From contig CAKQRE010000043.1 of the NCBI GenBank assembly GCA_934271265.1, forward strand, positions 1-53,650: 53,650 nucleotides of DNA. Direction: 5' to 3'. The stretch is from an uncultured Clostridia bacterium. GTDB taxonomy: Bacteria > Bacillota > Clostridia > Christensenellales > Borkfalkiaceae. Below, in pieces: positions 8,621 to 17,144 of the stretch. Position 1 is the stretch's first letter. Every line of letters starts with the position of its first letter. The notes under the pieces were generated by a model. The model was given only the letters and a program-made list of their open reading frames with translations, was not told the origin of the DNA and made no database searches. The position numbers were made by a program, and so were the translations under genes.

Positions 8621-8996
8621 TGAGAAAGTATTATTCAAGTTTTCGCCCCACCTGACGGTCTGACAGAGACAAGAAAACGCCATAAACAAATATAATCTGA
8701 AAGTTTCAATACCGATAAAGGTTTCGTCCCTTAAGGACTAAGGGCGTACGATATGTAATTGTTATGATAAACCCGCATGGGATAAACGGAGTTCTCGGAA
8801 AAGGATGATGCCCGAAGAAGGAAAAACGGACTCGGAAAGCAGTTGTTCCTTCTTCGGAAAAAGAAAAGCTGTTACCCGAAAAAATACATTATGTTTGCGG
8901 AGAAAACGGACTCGGAAAGCAGTTGTCTCCTCTTCGAAAAAGAAAAGCTGTTATCCGAAAGAATGCATTACGTTTGCAGAAAATACGCCTTGAGAC
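8621..8996 (+). repeat. Long intergenic repeat, copy 3 (arm-swapped hairpin)
   Basis: Same layout as copy 2, including two tandem modules with cores 80 bases apart. The first module's hairpin has different arm sequences that still pair perfectly: CCGAAGAAGGAA (8812-8823) with TTCCTTCTTCGG (8846-8857), 12 pairs and a 22-base loop. The loop sequence is the same as in the other copies. Module 2 here carries the TCTCCTCTTCG right arm. Confidence 0.88.
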
Positions 8997-8999
8997 GCT

Positions 9000-9237
9000 C
9001 TGGCAAGGGCACACCCTTTCGTCTGACATGTTTTTTGAGCCCCCTCGGCGGGGGCGCCCCCCTTTTGTCTGACTTCGTCAGCCACTTCCCCCGCTTCAAC
9101 GGGGGAATCCACCTTCGCGGGTAGGGCTACGAGGCAAGGCTCAGGATGACAAGGCATGTATTATATCATTTTGTCATTCTAACCTGACTTGCCTGACGGG
9201 TCAGAATATCGAGGAGGGTTTCCCGTTAAAAATACTT
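9000..9237. repeat. REP-like repeats
   Basis: Fragments such as TTTTTTGAGCCCCCTCGGCGG, CTTCGCGGGTAGGGCTACG, GGCTCAGGATGACAAGG and TTGTCATTCTAACCTGACTTG. Non-coding. Confidence 0.6.
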
Positions 9238-9514
9238 CCAAGTTTTCGCCCCATTTGACGGGCTGACAGAGACAAGAAAACGCTACAAACAAATATAATC
9301 TAAAGGTTTCAATACCGATAAAGGCTTCGTCCCTTAAGGACTAAGGGCGTACGATGAGTAATTGTTACGAAAAACCAACATGGGATAAACGGAGTTCTCG
9401 GAAAAAGGTGATGCTCGAAGAGGAGAAAACGGACTCGGAAAGCAGTTGTCTCCTCTTCGAAAAAGAAAAGCGGTTATCCGAAAGAATGGAATTACGTTTG
9501 TAAGAAAATACGCC
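9238..9514 (+). repeat. Long intergenic repeat, copy 4
   Basis: A single-module copy. The hairpin arms are 9416-9426 and 9449-9459 (CGAAGAGGAGA / TCTCCTCTTCG). It ends with AGAAAATACGCCTTGAGA like the others. Confidence 0.85.
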
Positions 9515-9549
9515 TTGAGACCCCCTCGACGGGGCATCCCGTATCCTAT

Positions 9550-9720
9550 GTTTTTTGAGATTCTTCACTGAGTAAGGCAAGTGGTAGGATCAGAATGACA
9601 AAAAACCGATCCTTCATCAGCCGGGCAAAGGGCAAGCTCAGGATGACAAAAAAACAGAACCTGCATCTGCCGCGCAATGGGCAGTTTTCAGACAACAATT
9701 AAGCCTTTCTCGTCATTCTG
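9550..9720. repeat. REP-like repeats before the RecQ gene
   Basis: TTTTTTGAGATTCTTCACTG...GGATCAGAATGACAAAAAA at 9551-9604 is the reverse form of the units at 6437 and 6605. A partial GCTCAGGATGACAAAAAAAC follows at 9633-9652. Non-coding. Confidence 0.65.
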
Positions 9721-9835
9721 ACCTGTGAATCTTCCCGATGAAACGGAAAAAACACCGAAAAAAACAAAAAAATGACGGTACCGCCGAAGCGCAATAATAT
9801 TTTGCTTAGGAAGGATCCCGAAACAATACGGTTCG

Positions 9836-9856
9836 ATAAAAAGGAAGCAACTTCCT
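9836..9856 (-). terminator. Terminator of the RecQ gene
   Basis: On the minus strand AGGAAG-TTG-CTTCCT is followed by TTTTATC, about 50 bases after the helicase stop codon. The stem is short. Confidence 0.5.
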
Positions 9857-9903
9857 CAGCCTATAAGCCGATTAAACGGCTGTTTTCCCTTTTACAAACA
9901 AAA

Positions 9904-11967
9904 TCAACGCTTGCGTTCGGCAAGAACAAACGGGAAAATATCGTTTGCGCCGAGTTCTGCCAAACGGAAACCGCACACGGTAAGCGTCCAGCCGCTGTCG
10001 TAATAATCGTCTACAAGAAGCACGGAATCGGCGACGGAAACCCCTTCTTTTGCAAAAAAAGAACGATAGGCGTTCGCACACTGAAAAGACCCGTTCTGCA
10101 TTTCCGACTGCGACGGTGCGGGAGACTTTCCGATCGCATCCGTAAACGAAAGTCCCAAAGCCTTTGCCAGACGAAGGGCAAAATTCCGCACGATCGTCTT
10201 TTTTTCGGAAGGCACGTAAGCAACCTGCGTGATCCTGTTTTCCGCGACGATCGGGGAAAGTACTTCCACGCTTCTGTCAAGCAGTTTTTTGTCAAACTCT
10301 TCCGCACCCTCTTCGAGATTCTTTTCCACCGTCGCCCCGAAGCCCGCGTCTCCGTAAACGCACATGGCAACCCCTTCCCGATTGAACAGGGGAATGCGGG
10401 AATATTTCGTAACGTCGGACGCCGCCCACATTTTTCGGGGAACGACGGGAAGAATCAGCCCGTCGATATAAGCGGCAGCCTTTTTCCGATACTCATCGCC
10501 GACCTCGTCCGGGAAAAACGGTTTTCCGAGACAATTCGCGCAATGCCCGCAGGGGCGCAGATCGCGCTCGTCCAGACAACGCCCGATAAAGGACGAATAG
10601 CACTCCTTCGTTTCGGTATACTCTCTCATCTGCGCCGTTTCGCGGCGGCGCGTTTCCGTTACGGCGGCGTAATGCTCCCCGTTATAACGAAATTTCCGAT
10701 CGGTAAGCGAATAAACGGTTTTTTCTCTTTTCACAAACCCTTCTTCGGTCAGAAAAGAAAGGGCTTTTTCGATCCTTCCCCGCCGATAATTGAGGGTACT
10801 CTCGATATCTCCCCGTTTCACGGGTTGCAGCGCGCCGATCGCCGCGATCACGTCCGTAGCTTCTTTTTCGCTCGGGAATGCGGTGTCGATAAAATAATTC
10901 AGGATCCTTTCGTCTTCCTTTCCGCAAAGCAGCACGACGTACGCTTTGCCGATATTTCTACCCGCACGCCCGATCTGTTGGTAATAGGCAACGATCGATC
11001 CGGGCATCTGGTAATGAATGACAAACGCGACGTCTCCTTTGTCGTACCCCATTCCGAGCTTCACCGTTGCTACGATCGCCTTGATCGCGTTGCGCTGAAA
11101 TTTCCGTTCGATCGCGCGGTTTGTCTCGTCGTCCTCTTCCCCCTCGCGGGAATAATAGGCTTCGGCAGAGATTCCGTTTTCTTTCAGAAAACAGCTCAGT
11201 TCTTCGCAGTCCCGGCGGGTAAGACAATAAATAATACCGCTCCCCGGCATTTTGGGGAGGTTTTCGAGGATCCACGCATATCGTTCCGTTTTCCCCGGCA
11301 AACGGGACACCTGAATGTACAAAGATTCGCGATGAAGGCTTCCGCGGGAAAGATATACGTCTCCGCCGAGTTGTATTTTCAGGTCTTCGATCACGCGGTC
11401 GTTCGCGGTTGCGGTGGTGGCAAGCAACGGCACGTTTTGCGGAAGGTTCGCCACAACGGAACGAAGCCTACCGTATTCCATGCGGAAATCATGTCCCCAA
11501 TCGGAAATACAGTGCGCCTCGTCCACCACGAAAAGCCCGATGTTCATGCGGGATATCGTTTCCCGAACGTCATCCGAAAACAAGGTTTCCGGCGTTACGA
11601 TGATCAGATCGTAATACCCTTTCGCTGCGGCGGCAAGAATGTCTTCCCGCTCGTCTTTCACCGAACCGGAAAGAACCGTGCACCTTAGCCCCATTTTTTC
11701 TGCGGCTTCCAGCTGATTGTTCATCAGAACAAGCAACGGACTGACGACGATCGCCGTTCCGCCACCCTTTTCCCGGATCAGTTTACTGCAGATAAAGTAT
11801 ACCAGACTTTTTCCCCAACCCGTTCTCTGCACCACGAGCGTGCGCCGACGGGTCATCGTCGCTTCGATCGCCTCGTACTGCCCGTCGCGAAAACTCGCGT
11901 TCCGCCCGTACACCGATCGAAGGATCTTTTCCGCTTTTTCGTACAGCGTTTGTTCTCTTTCTCTCAT
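9904..11967 (-). CDS. RecQ-family DNA helicase with C-terminal phosphoribosyltransferase-like domain
   Basis: A 687-residue SF2 ATP-dependent helicase that unwinds DNA during repair or recombination. Motif I is RTGWGKS (48-54), the DEAH box is VVDEAHCISDWGHDF (147-161), and LATTAT, YCLTRR and QQIGRAGR form motifs III to VI. A four-Cys zinc cluster (RC...PCGHCANC) marks the RecQ C-terminal region. The last part contains SVLLVDDYYDSGWTLT, the PRPP-binding loop of type I phosphoribosyltransferases, and lacks an HRDC domain. This fusion is known in bacteria, but its purpose is not. It starts at ATG 11967 with AAGAGGTC upstream. A long open frame on the opposite strand is only a shadow. Confidence 0.93.
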   Translation of the reverse strand: MREREQTLYEKAEKILRSVYGRNASFRDGQYEAIEATMTRRRTLVVQRTGWGKSLVYFICSKLIREKGGGTAIVVSPLLVLMNNQLEAAEKMGLRCTVLSGSVKDEREDILAAAAKGYYDLIIVTPETLFSDDVRETISRMNIGLFVVDEAHCISDWGHDFRMEYGRLRSVVANLPQNVPLLATTATANDRVIEDLKIQLGGDVYLSRGSLHRESLYIQVSRLPGKTERYAWILENLPKMPGSGIIYCLTRRDCEELSCFLKENGISAEAYYSREGEEDDETNRAIERKFQRNAIKAIVATVKLGMGYDKGDVAFVIHYQMPGSIVAYYQQIGRAGRNIGKAYVVLLCGKEDERILNYFIDTAFPSEKEATDVIAAIGALQPVKRGDIESTLNYRRGRIEKALSFLTEEGFVKREKTVYSLTDRKFRYNGEHYAAVTETRRRETAQMREYTETKECYSSFIGRCLDERDLRPCGHCANCLGKPFFPDEVGDEYRKKAAAYIDGLILPVVPRKMWAASDVTKYSRIPLFNREGVAMCVYGDAGFGATVEKNLEEGAEEFDKKLLDRSVEVLSPIVAENRITQVAYVPSEKKTIVRNFALRLAKALGLSFTDAIGKSPAPSQSEMQNGSFQCANAYRSFFAKEGVSVADSVLLVDDYYDSGWTLTVCGFRLAELGANDIFPFVLAERKR

Positions 11968-12056
11968 AATCTGACCTCTTTTTTTTCGTTTATCCTGCGA
12001 TCGGCAAATAGCAAATTACGCAAACAACGTAAAATTGTTTTTGTAAGCCGTCTTTT

Positions 12057-12085
12057 ATTATATCACGTTGCGCCGAAGAATACAA
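12057..12085 (-). promoter_or_regulatory. Promoter of the RecQ gene
   Basis: On the minus strand TTGTAT (12085-12080), 17 bases, TATAAT (12062-12057). The leader is about 80 bases. Confidence 0.6.
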
Positions 12086-12143
12086 CGCGAAACAACAGAT
12101 ATAAAATTTAACGATTGACCGCGTCGTCCGACTGCGGGTAAGG

Positions 12144-12178
12144 AAAATCCCTTCCTCCGGAAATTCGGGAAGAAGGGA
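12144..12178 (-). terminator. Terminator of the uxuA-kdgK operon
   Basis: On the minus strand TCCCTTCTTCC pairs with GGAGGAAGGGA (one mismatch) and is followed by TTTTCC, about 80 bases past the kdgK stop. Confidence 0.6.
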
Positions 12179-12255
12179 CGATGTTTTGCCGGTCGGAACG
12201 ATCCCGCACTTGCCATATTTTTAATACGGGACCGATCGCTTTTGTTTTTCGTTTT

Positions 12256-13275
12256 TTATCTCTGCACTCTGCCGCTGGCGTTACCGTTTGCAAGCGCTTC
12301 CACTTCGGAAACGGTAACCATATTGTAATCGCCCTCGATCGAGTGTTTCAAACAACTTGCGGCAACGGCAAACTCGATCGCTTTCTGAGCGTCGTACCCG
12401 TTTAAAAGCGAATAGATAAGCCCGCCGCCGAAACTGTCTCCGCCGCCGACGCGATCAACGATATGCATCGCGTATTTCTTTGAAAAATGCGCTTCGCCGT
12501 TCGCGAATAGCATACCCGACCAGTTGTTATCGTTTGCGGAAAGGCTTTCGCGAAGAGTAATCGCCACGCCTTTGAACCCGAATTTTTCGGTCAACTTCTT
12601 GGCTACGGATATGTAACCGTTTCTGTCGAGTTTGCCCGTATTAATGTCCGTATTATCCGCTTCGATGCCGAAAACGTCTTTCGCGTCCTCTTCGTTTGCG
12701 ATGCAATAATCGACATATACGCAGACTTTCGACATGATTTCGTTTGCTTTTTCCTTGCTCCAAAGTTTTTTACGGAAGTTAAGATCGCACGAAACGGTTA
12801 TGCCTTTTTCTTTCGCTTTTTTGCACGCTTCGAAAGTGATCGCGGCGCACTCGTCGGATAAAGCCGGCGTTATCCCCGTGAAATGGAACCACGTAACGCC
12901 TTCAAAAATTTTATCCCAGTCAAAGTCTCCTGCGCTCGCCGTGGCGATCGATGAACCCGCTCTGTCGTAAATCACCTTGCTCGGGCGTTGGCTTGCGCCT
13001 TTTTCACAATAATATATGCCAACGCGTGCGCCGCCGCGGACGATTTTGCTCGTATCCACGCCGAACTTTCTTAAACTGTTGACAGCCGCCTGCCCGATCT
13101 CGTGCGCGGGAAGTTTCGAAACGAACGCGCAGTCCACGCCGTAATTGGCAAGGCTCACGGCAACGTTTGCTTCCGCGCCGCCGAAAGTCGCTTCGTACTT
13201 TTCGCTCTGCACGAATCTCAGATAGTTTTCGGGCGCAAGCCTGAGCATCAGCTCGCCGAACGTTACAGCTTTCAT
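12256..13275 (-). CDS. kdgK: 2-keto-3-deoxygluconate kinase (PfkB family)
   Basis: A 339-residue sugar kinase that phosphorylates KDG to KDPG. The start is the ATG at 13275, not the earlier in-frame ATG: AGAGGTGAG lies just upstream and the ATGA overlaps the eda stop. GGAEANVAVSLANYG near the N-terminus is the first PfkB signature. DRVGGGDSFGGGL near residue 270 is the second, carrying the catalytic Asp and anion hole. It is the last gene of the mannonate operon and works directly before the aldolase encoded upstream. Confidence 0.92.
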   Translation of the reverse strand: MKAVTFGELMLRLAPENYLRFVQSEKYEATFGGAEANVAVSLANYGVDCAFVSKLPAHEIGQAAVNSLRKFGVDTSKIVRGGARVGIYYCEKGASQRPSKVIYDRAGSSIATASAGDFDWDKIFEGVTWFHFTGITPALSDECAAITFEACKKAKEKGITVSCDLNFRKKLWSKEKANEIMSKVCVYVDYCIANEEDAKDVFGIEADNTDINTGKLDRNGYISVAKKLTEKFGFKGVAITLRESLSANDNNWSGMLFANGEAHFSKKYAMHIVDRVGGGDSFGGGLIYSLLNGYDAQKAIEFAVAASCLKHSIEGDYNMVTVSEVEALANGNASGRVQR

Positions 13276-13856
13276 AAACTCACCTCTTTGATTATTTCGC
13301 ACGCTTTTTTGCAGGTTTCGGTGATATCGCCTTTCATCATAAACGATCCGCCGACCGCAAAAATCTTGTCAAACTCTAAAAACTCTTTTAAATTCGTTAA
13401 ATCCACGCCGCCCGTCGGAATGAACTTTACCTGCGGAAAAGGACCGGACAACGCTTTAAGCGCTTTCAGCCCGCCGTAAACGTTCGCGGGGAAAAACTTG
13501 ACCGTCGTTATTCCGAGATCCAGAGCCTTCATGATCTCGGTAGGCGTTACGCAACCGGGGAAATAATCCACGCCGTTTGCCGCGCAGATTCCGGCGACCT
13601 CTTCGGAAAGCCCCGGGGACACGATAAATTTCGCGCCCGCGTTCAACGCTTCCACGCATTGCTGTCCGTTTATAACCGTTCCCGCGCCGATATTCATATC
13701 CGGAAAAAGTTTCACGGCGAGCGAGATCGCTTCCGCCGCACATGCCGTTCGGAAGGTTATCTCGGCGCAGTTCACGCCGCCGGCTCTTAACGCGGACAAC
13801 GTTTTTTCCGTTTCGTTTACGTCTTTTATCACCACTACGGGTATCAATTTATCCAT
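13272..13856 (-). CDS. eda: KDPG/KHG aldolase
   Basis: A 194-residue class I aldolase splitting KDPG into pyruvate and glyceraldehyde-3-phosphate. Visible features are AEITFRT (catalytic Glu), GAGTV, FPGCVTPTE, TVKFFPA with the Schiff-base Lys, and PTGGV for phosphate binding. Length is close to the usual 200-210. It lies 4 bases after the SDR gene, uses GGAGTG inside that gene's end as ribosome site, and overlaps kdgK by 4 bases. Confidence 0.94.
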   Translation of the reverse strand: MDKLIPVVVIKDVNETEKTLSALRAGGVNCAEITFRTACAAEAISLAVKLFPDMNIGAGTVINGQQCVEALNAGAKFIVSPGLSEEVAGICAANGVDYFPGCVTPTEIMKALDLGITTVKFFPANVYGGLKALKALSGPFPQVKFIPTGGVDLTNLKEFLEFDKIFAVGGSFMMKGDITETCKKACEIIKEVSL

Positions 13857-13860
13857 GATC

Positions 13861-14703
13861 TCACACTCCGCTGTATGCCGAGAAACCGCCGTCCACGGGA
13901 ATGACCGTTCCCGTTACGAAACCGCTCGCTTTATCGCTTGATAACCACAATAAACAACCTATAAGATCGCTTATCTCGCCGAACTTCTTCATCGGGGTCG
14001 CCGCTAAGATCTTGCCCGTTCTTGCCGTCGGCGTACCGTCTTCATGATACAAAAGCGCGCGGTTCTGGTTGGTCACGAAGAACCCGGGCGCGATCGCGTT
14101 GCAACGGATATTGCACGGCGCAAAGTGAACGGCGAGCCATTCGGTAAAGTTTGACACGCCCGCTTTCGCCGCAGAATACGCGGGGATCTTGGTAAGCGGA
14201 CGGAACGCGTTCATACTCGATATGTTTATGATATTGCCGCCCGTTTTCACCATCCCTTCGGCAAACACCTGCGTTACCAGAAACGCGGACGTGATATTGA
14301 GGTCGAACACGAATTTAAGCCCGCTTTCGTCGAGCGCGAAAAAGTCTTTCAAACCATCGGTCTCAAGCATTTCGGGCGTCATGGTCTCGTTGTCGCAAGT
14401 GGCTTTCGGATTGTTTCCGCCCGCGCCGTTAATCAGGATATCCACCTTGCCGAATGCGCCGATAACCGTGCTATAGGCAGATTTTATACTTTCTTTGTCC
14501 AGACAGTTACAACGGATCGCAATTGCGTTTTCGCCTATCTCGTTCGCAATTTTTTCAGCCGCGTCATAGTTGATATCAAGTAAAGCGACCTGCGCGCCGC
14601 ATGCCGCAAGAGCCTTTGCAAACTCGCCGCAGATGATTCCGCCCGCACCCGTTATCGCTACGCTTTTTTCGCTCAGATCTATCTTAAAAGGTAAATCGTA
14701 CAT
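13861..14703 (-). CDS. uxuB: SDR-type D-mannonate oxidoreductase (fructuronate reductase)
   Basis: A 280-residue short-chain dehydrogenase, predicted to interconvert D-fructuronate and D-mannonate with NAD(P)H. It has TGAGGIICGEFAKAL for cofactor binding, NGAGG, the catalytic Ser in NISSMN, and YSAAKAG with the Tyr-Lys pair. It resembles the SDR UxuB of Bacillus rather than the long-chain E. coli enzyme. The position between uxuA and eda supports the assignment. The symbol is by function and context; a related polyol or gluconate reductase is possible. Confidence 0.85.
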   Translation of the reverse strand: MYDLPFKIDLSEKSVAITGAGGIICGEFAKALAACGAQVALLDINYDAAEKIANEIGENAIAIRCNCLDKESIKSAYSTVIGAFGKVDILINGAGGNNPKATCDNETMTPEMLETDGLKDFFALDESGLKFVFDLNITSAFLVTQVFAEGMVKTGGNIINISSMNAFRPLTKIPAYSAAKAGVSNFTEWLAVHFAPCNIRCNAIAPGFFVTNQNRALLYHEDGTPTARTGKILAATPMKKFGEISDLIGCLLWLSSDKASGFVTGTVIPVDGGFSAYSGV

Positions 14704-14715
14704 TCTCCTGTCTCC

Positions 14716-15753
14716 TTATTTCTTTAAGTCTTTTTGCACTGCCTCGAAAACGCCGTTTAAATACGCCGCTCCCAAAGCCCTGTCAAACAATCCGTAACCC
14801 GGTTTTGCGTTTTCGCCCCAGATGTTTCTGCCGTGATCGGGGCGCAAATATCCGTCGAATCCGTTTTCTTCGAGAGCGCGGACTATCGAATAGATATCCA
14901 CGTTGCCGTCCGCCGTCCGATGCCCGTTTTCGTAAAAATCGGTATCGTTTACGAACTTCAGCTGACGAAGATGAGCAAAATAGATACGCTTTGCATACTT
15001 CGCCGCCATTTTCGGCAAATCGTTGAATCTGCCCGCCCCTAAAGATCCCGTACAGAACGTGATCCCGTTATGCGGATCGGGAACGGCTTTGAACAAGCGG
15101 TCGTAATCCTCTTCCCTGCCGACGATTCTCGGCAGTCCGAAAATATCCCACGGCGGATCATCCGGGTGGATCGCCATGTTTACGCCCGCTTCGTTGCACG
15201 CAGGCATAATTCCGTTTAAGAAATATACGAGATTTTCAAACAGCTTTTCGTGCGTCATCCCCTCGTATTCTTTCAGAAGCCCGTTGAGTTGCTCGGGCGT
15301 ATAACTTTCGTCCCAACCGGGCAAGCGCAAATTGTGCTTATCAAGCTTGTTAAAATCGGCTTCGCTATATGAAAGCGAGGTCGAACCGTCGTCGTGCTTA
15401 TAATACAAATTCGTGCGGAACCAGTCGAACACGGGCATAAAGTTATAGCAAACGCACTTTACGCCGACCTTGCCGCAGTTTATTATGTTCTGCGCGTAGT
15501 TTGCGATAAGTTTATCCCGCGTGGGCTTGCCGAGTTTTATATCTTCGTGAACGGGAACGGACTCGATAACTTCCATTTCAAGCCCCGCATTATTGCAAAG
15601 ACTTTTCAGCCGTTCGAGCTTGGAAAGTTCCCACACTTCGCCCACGGGAACGTCGTAAACGGCGGTGACAACGCCCGTCATTCCCTGAATTTGCTTTATG
15701 TAATTAAGCGGTATGCAGTCTTTTTCGCCATACCAGCGAAAGGTTAGTTTCAT
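14716..15753 (-). CDS. uxuA: D-mannonate dehydratase
   Basis: A 345-residue TIM-barrel enzyme (xylose-isomerase-like) removing water from D-mannonate to give 2-keto-3-deoxygluconate. The N-terminal MKLTFRWYG, AIHPDDPP with metal-binding His/Asp, TFCTGSLGA, HLRQ and RPDHGR are typical of UxuA. It is the first gene of the uxuA-uxuB-eda-kdgK operon with its own promoter at 15838-15866. Glucuronate isomerase (uxaC), needed to feed this route, is not in the window. Confidence 0.94.
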   Translation of the reverse strand: MKLTFRWYGEKDCIPLNYIKQIQGMTGVVTAVYDVPVGEVWELSKLERLKSLCNNAGLEMEVIESVPVHEDIKLGKPTRDKLIANYAQNIINCGKVGVKCVCYNFMPVFDWFRTNLYYKHDDGSTSLSYSEADFNKLDKHNLRLPGWDESYTPEQLNGLLKEYEGMTHEKLFENLVYFLNGIMPACNEAGVNMAIHPDDPPWDIFGLPRIVGREEDYDRLFKAVPDPHNGITFCTGSLGAGRFNDLPKMAAKYAKRIYFAHLRQLKFVNDTDFYENGHRTADGNVDIYSIVRALEENGFDGYLRPDHGRNIWGENAKPGYGLFDRALGAAYLNGVFEAVQKDLKK

Positions 15754-15821
15754 ATATCCGCAGCCCCCTTTTCCCTTTTTAAATTCCGACCGACAAAAAA
15801 TAAATTATCGATAGTTTTCCA

Positions 15822-15866
15822 TGCCGGGTAAAACAGAAATATAACGAATCTTGCCCGGAAGGACAA
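15822..15866 (-). promoter_or_regulatory. uxuA promoter with overlapping dyad
   Basis: On the minus strand TTGTCC (15866-15861), 17 bases, TATATT (15843-15838). An inverted repeat CCGGGYAA...TTRCCCGG (15824-15831 with 15851-15858) spans the spacer and the region just downstream of the -10 box, as a repressor site would. No regulator for it is identified. Confidence 0.55.
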
Positions 15867-15944
15867 AGATAAATTTTCATTTTATATTGTAAATCATTCC
15901 GGGGAAATTATCAATTGTATTTTCTTCTTTTTTGATTGCATTTT

Positions 15945-17135
15945 TTACATTTCGATCACGGCGACCCGAGCCGAATAGCTTCTTCCGTATCCGAAAGGTT
16001 TCACCGCAAAAGAACCGTCTTTGTCTATCCTGATCTTTTCGCCGCTGTCGAGCCATTTCGCCCCCTTTACGGGAACGGAAAGTTTTACCGATTCCGTTTT
16101 GCCGTTTAACGCAACGTTCGGATCCGCGCTCATGCCGACGTTTTTTATCACCGCGTAGTATTTATTTCCGTCCGTAAGAACGTCCGCCCCGTCCGCAGCG
16201 ATATCCGCAGGTCTGGCGTTATAAATAAAGCCCTTGTTCGCCTTTACCCATTTGCCGATCTCCGACAGAAGGCATCGATCCGTTCCGTTTACCGAACCGT
16301 TCCCTTTCAGACCCGTGTTCAGCAGAAAATTACAACCGTATCTGCGGCAGTCGATTAAATTTTCTATAAGCTCTTTAACCGATTTGTAATTACAATCGTC
16401 TTTTGTATAGCCCCAATGGTCGTTCAGAACCTGGCACATTTCACCCGCAATCGGCTTTTCGGAAGTATCAACAAATGTAGGTTTCCCGCGTTCGAAAGTA
16501 ACGCTGTCGATCTCTTTATGCCCTGTTTTTCCAAGCGCGCTCAACCCCGTGTTATTTACGATGATCGCCTCCGGCTGATACTTCCGTATCGTTCCGTAAA
16601 TCCTGTCTTCCTGCCAGTTCTCATTCGGTTTGTCCCACATTCCGTCAAACCAGAACCCGCCGATTTTTCCGTAATTCCGACAGAGGATCTCTATACTTTT
16701 TGCGAGATAATCGATATATAGGGGGAAATTCTCGCGATAACTCGGCTCCCGCCAATCAAGTAAAGTATGGTAGAAAAACGGAACGACGCCCGCCTTGTCG
16801 CACTCGTCGACAAACTCCTTGATCAGATCTCTCCCGCAGGCGGAATGAGGCGCGTCGAAATCGTTAAGCCCTTTCGTATCGTAAAGCGAAAAACCGTCGT
16901 GATGACGGGTCGTGAGGGTGATATATTTACACCCTGCCGCTTTCGCCGTTTTTACAAGGTCTTTCGCCCAGGTCTTTTTTACGTGGAAACGATCTGCCAG
17001 CCGATCGTATTTTTCCCGATCCGCCTTCGGGTTCAAATGCAGATACCATTCCCCTTTGCCGACAATGCTGTACAGACCGAAATGGACAAATAATCCGAAT
17101 CCGAGTTTTTTAAAGTTTTCTATATATTCATACAT
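15945..17135 (-). CDS. Alpha-L-fucosidase (GH29)
   Basis: A 396-residue glycosidase with no signal peptide, so it acts inside the cell. Family features in order: FGLFVHFGLYS near the N-terminus, LTTRHHDGFSLYD, YHTLLDW, and GGFWFDGMWD with the nucleophile Asp near 165. VTFERG follows at the region where the acid/base is often found in this family. A short beta-domain ends the protein. It is 9 bases downstream of the metallophosphoesterase gene. It would release terminal fucose from imported oligosaccharides. Confidence 0.92.
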   Translation of the reverse strand: MYEYIENFKKLGFGLFVHFGLYSIVGKGEWYLHLNPKADREKYDRLADRFHVKKTWAKDLVKTAKAAGCKYITLTTRHHDGFSLYDTKGLNDFDAPHSACGRDLIKEFVDECDKAGVVPFFYHTLLDWREPSYRENFPLYIDYLAKSIEILCRNYGKIGGFWFDGMWDKPNENWQEDRIYGTIRKYQPEAIIVNNTGLSALGKTGHKEIDSVTFERGKPTFVDTSEKPIAGEMCQVLNDHWGYTKDDCNYKSVKELIENLIDCRRYGCNFLLNTGLKGNGSVNGTDRCLLSEIGKWVKANKGFIYNARPADIAADGADVLTDGNKYYAVIKNVGMSADPNVALNGKTESVKLSVPVKGAKWLDSGEKIRIDKDGSFAVKPFGYGRSYSARVAVIEM

Positions 17136-17144
17136 GGTTTTCTA

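Noticed and set aside
7050..8993. Short open frames of equal length (62 codons) in repeat copies 2 and 3 (7050-7238, 8805-8993) with similar starts and ends
   Set aside because: They cross the hairpins, copies 1 and 4 break the frame early, and the modules shift frame; RNA or DNA structure explains the conservation better.
8735..8996. Retron-like msr/msd element
   Set aside because: No reverse transcriptase gene is nearby.
6867..9514. CRISPR array
   Set aside because: The repeats are long, few, irregularly spaced and not separated by unique spacers; no cas genes.
9772..11688. 638-codon open frame on the plus strand
   Set aside because: It lies antisense to the clear RecQ gene, has no recognisable domain and starts in repeat DNA.
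15867..15900. Third copy of the AraC-type operator upstream of uxuA
   Set aside because: Only about 13 of 21 bases match and the distance to the -35 box differs.
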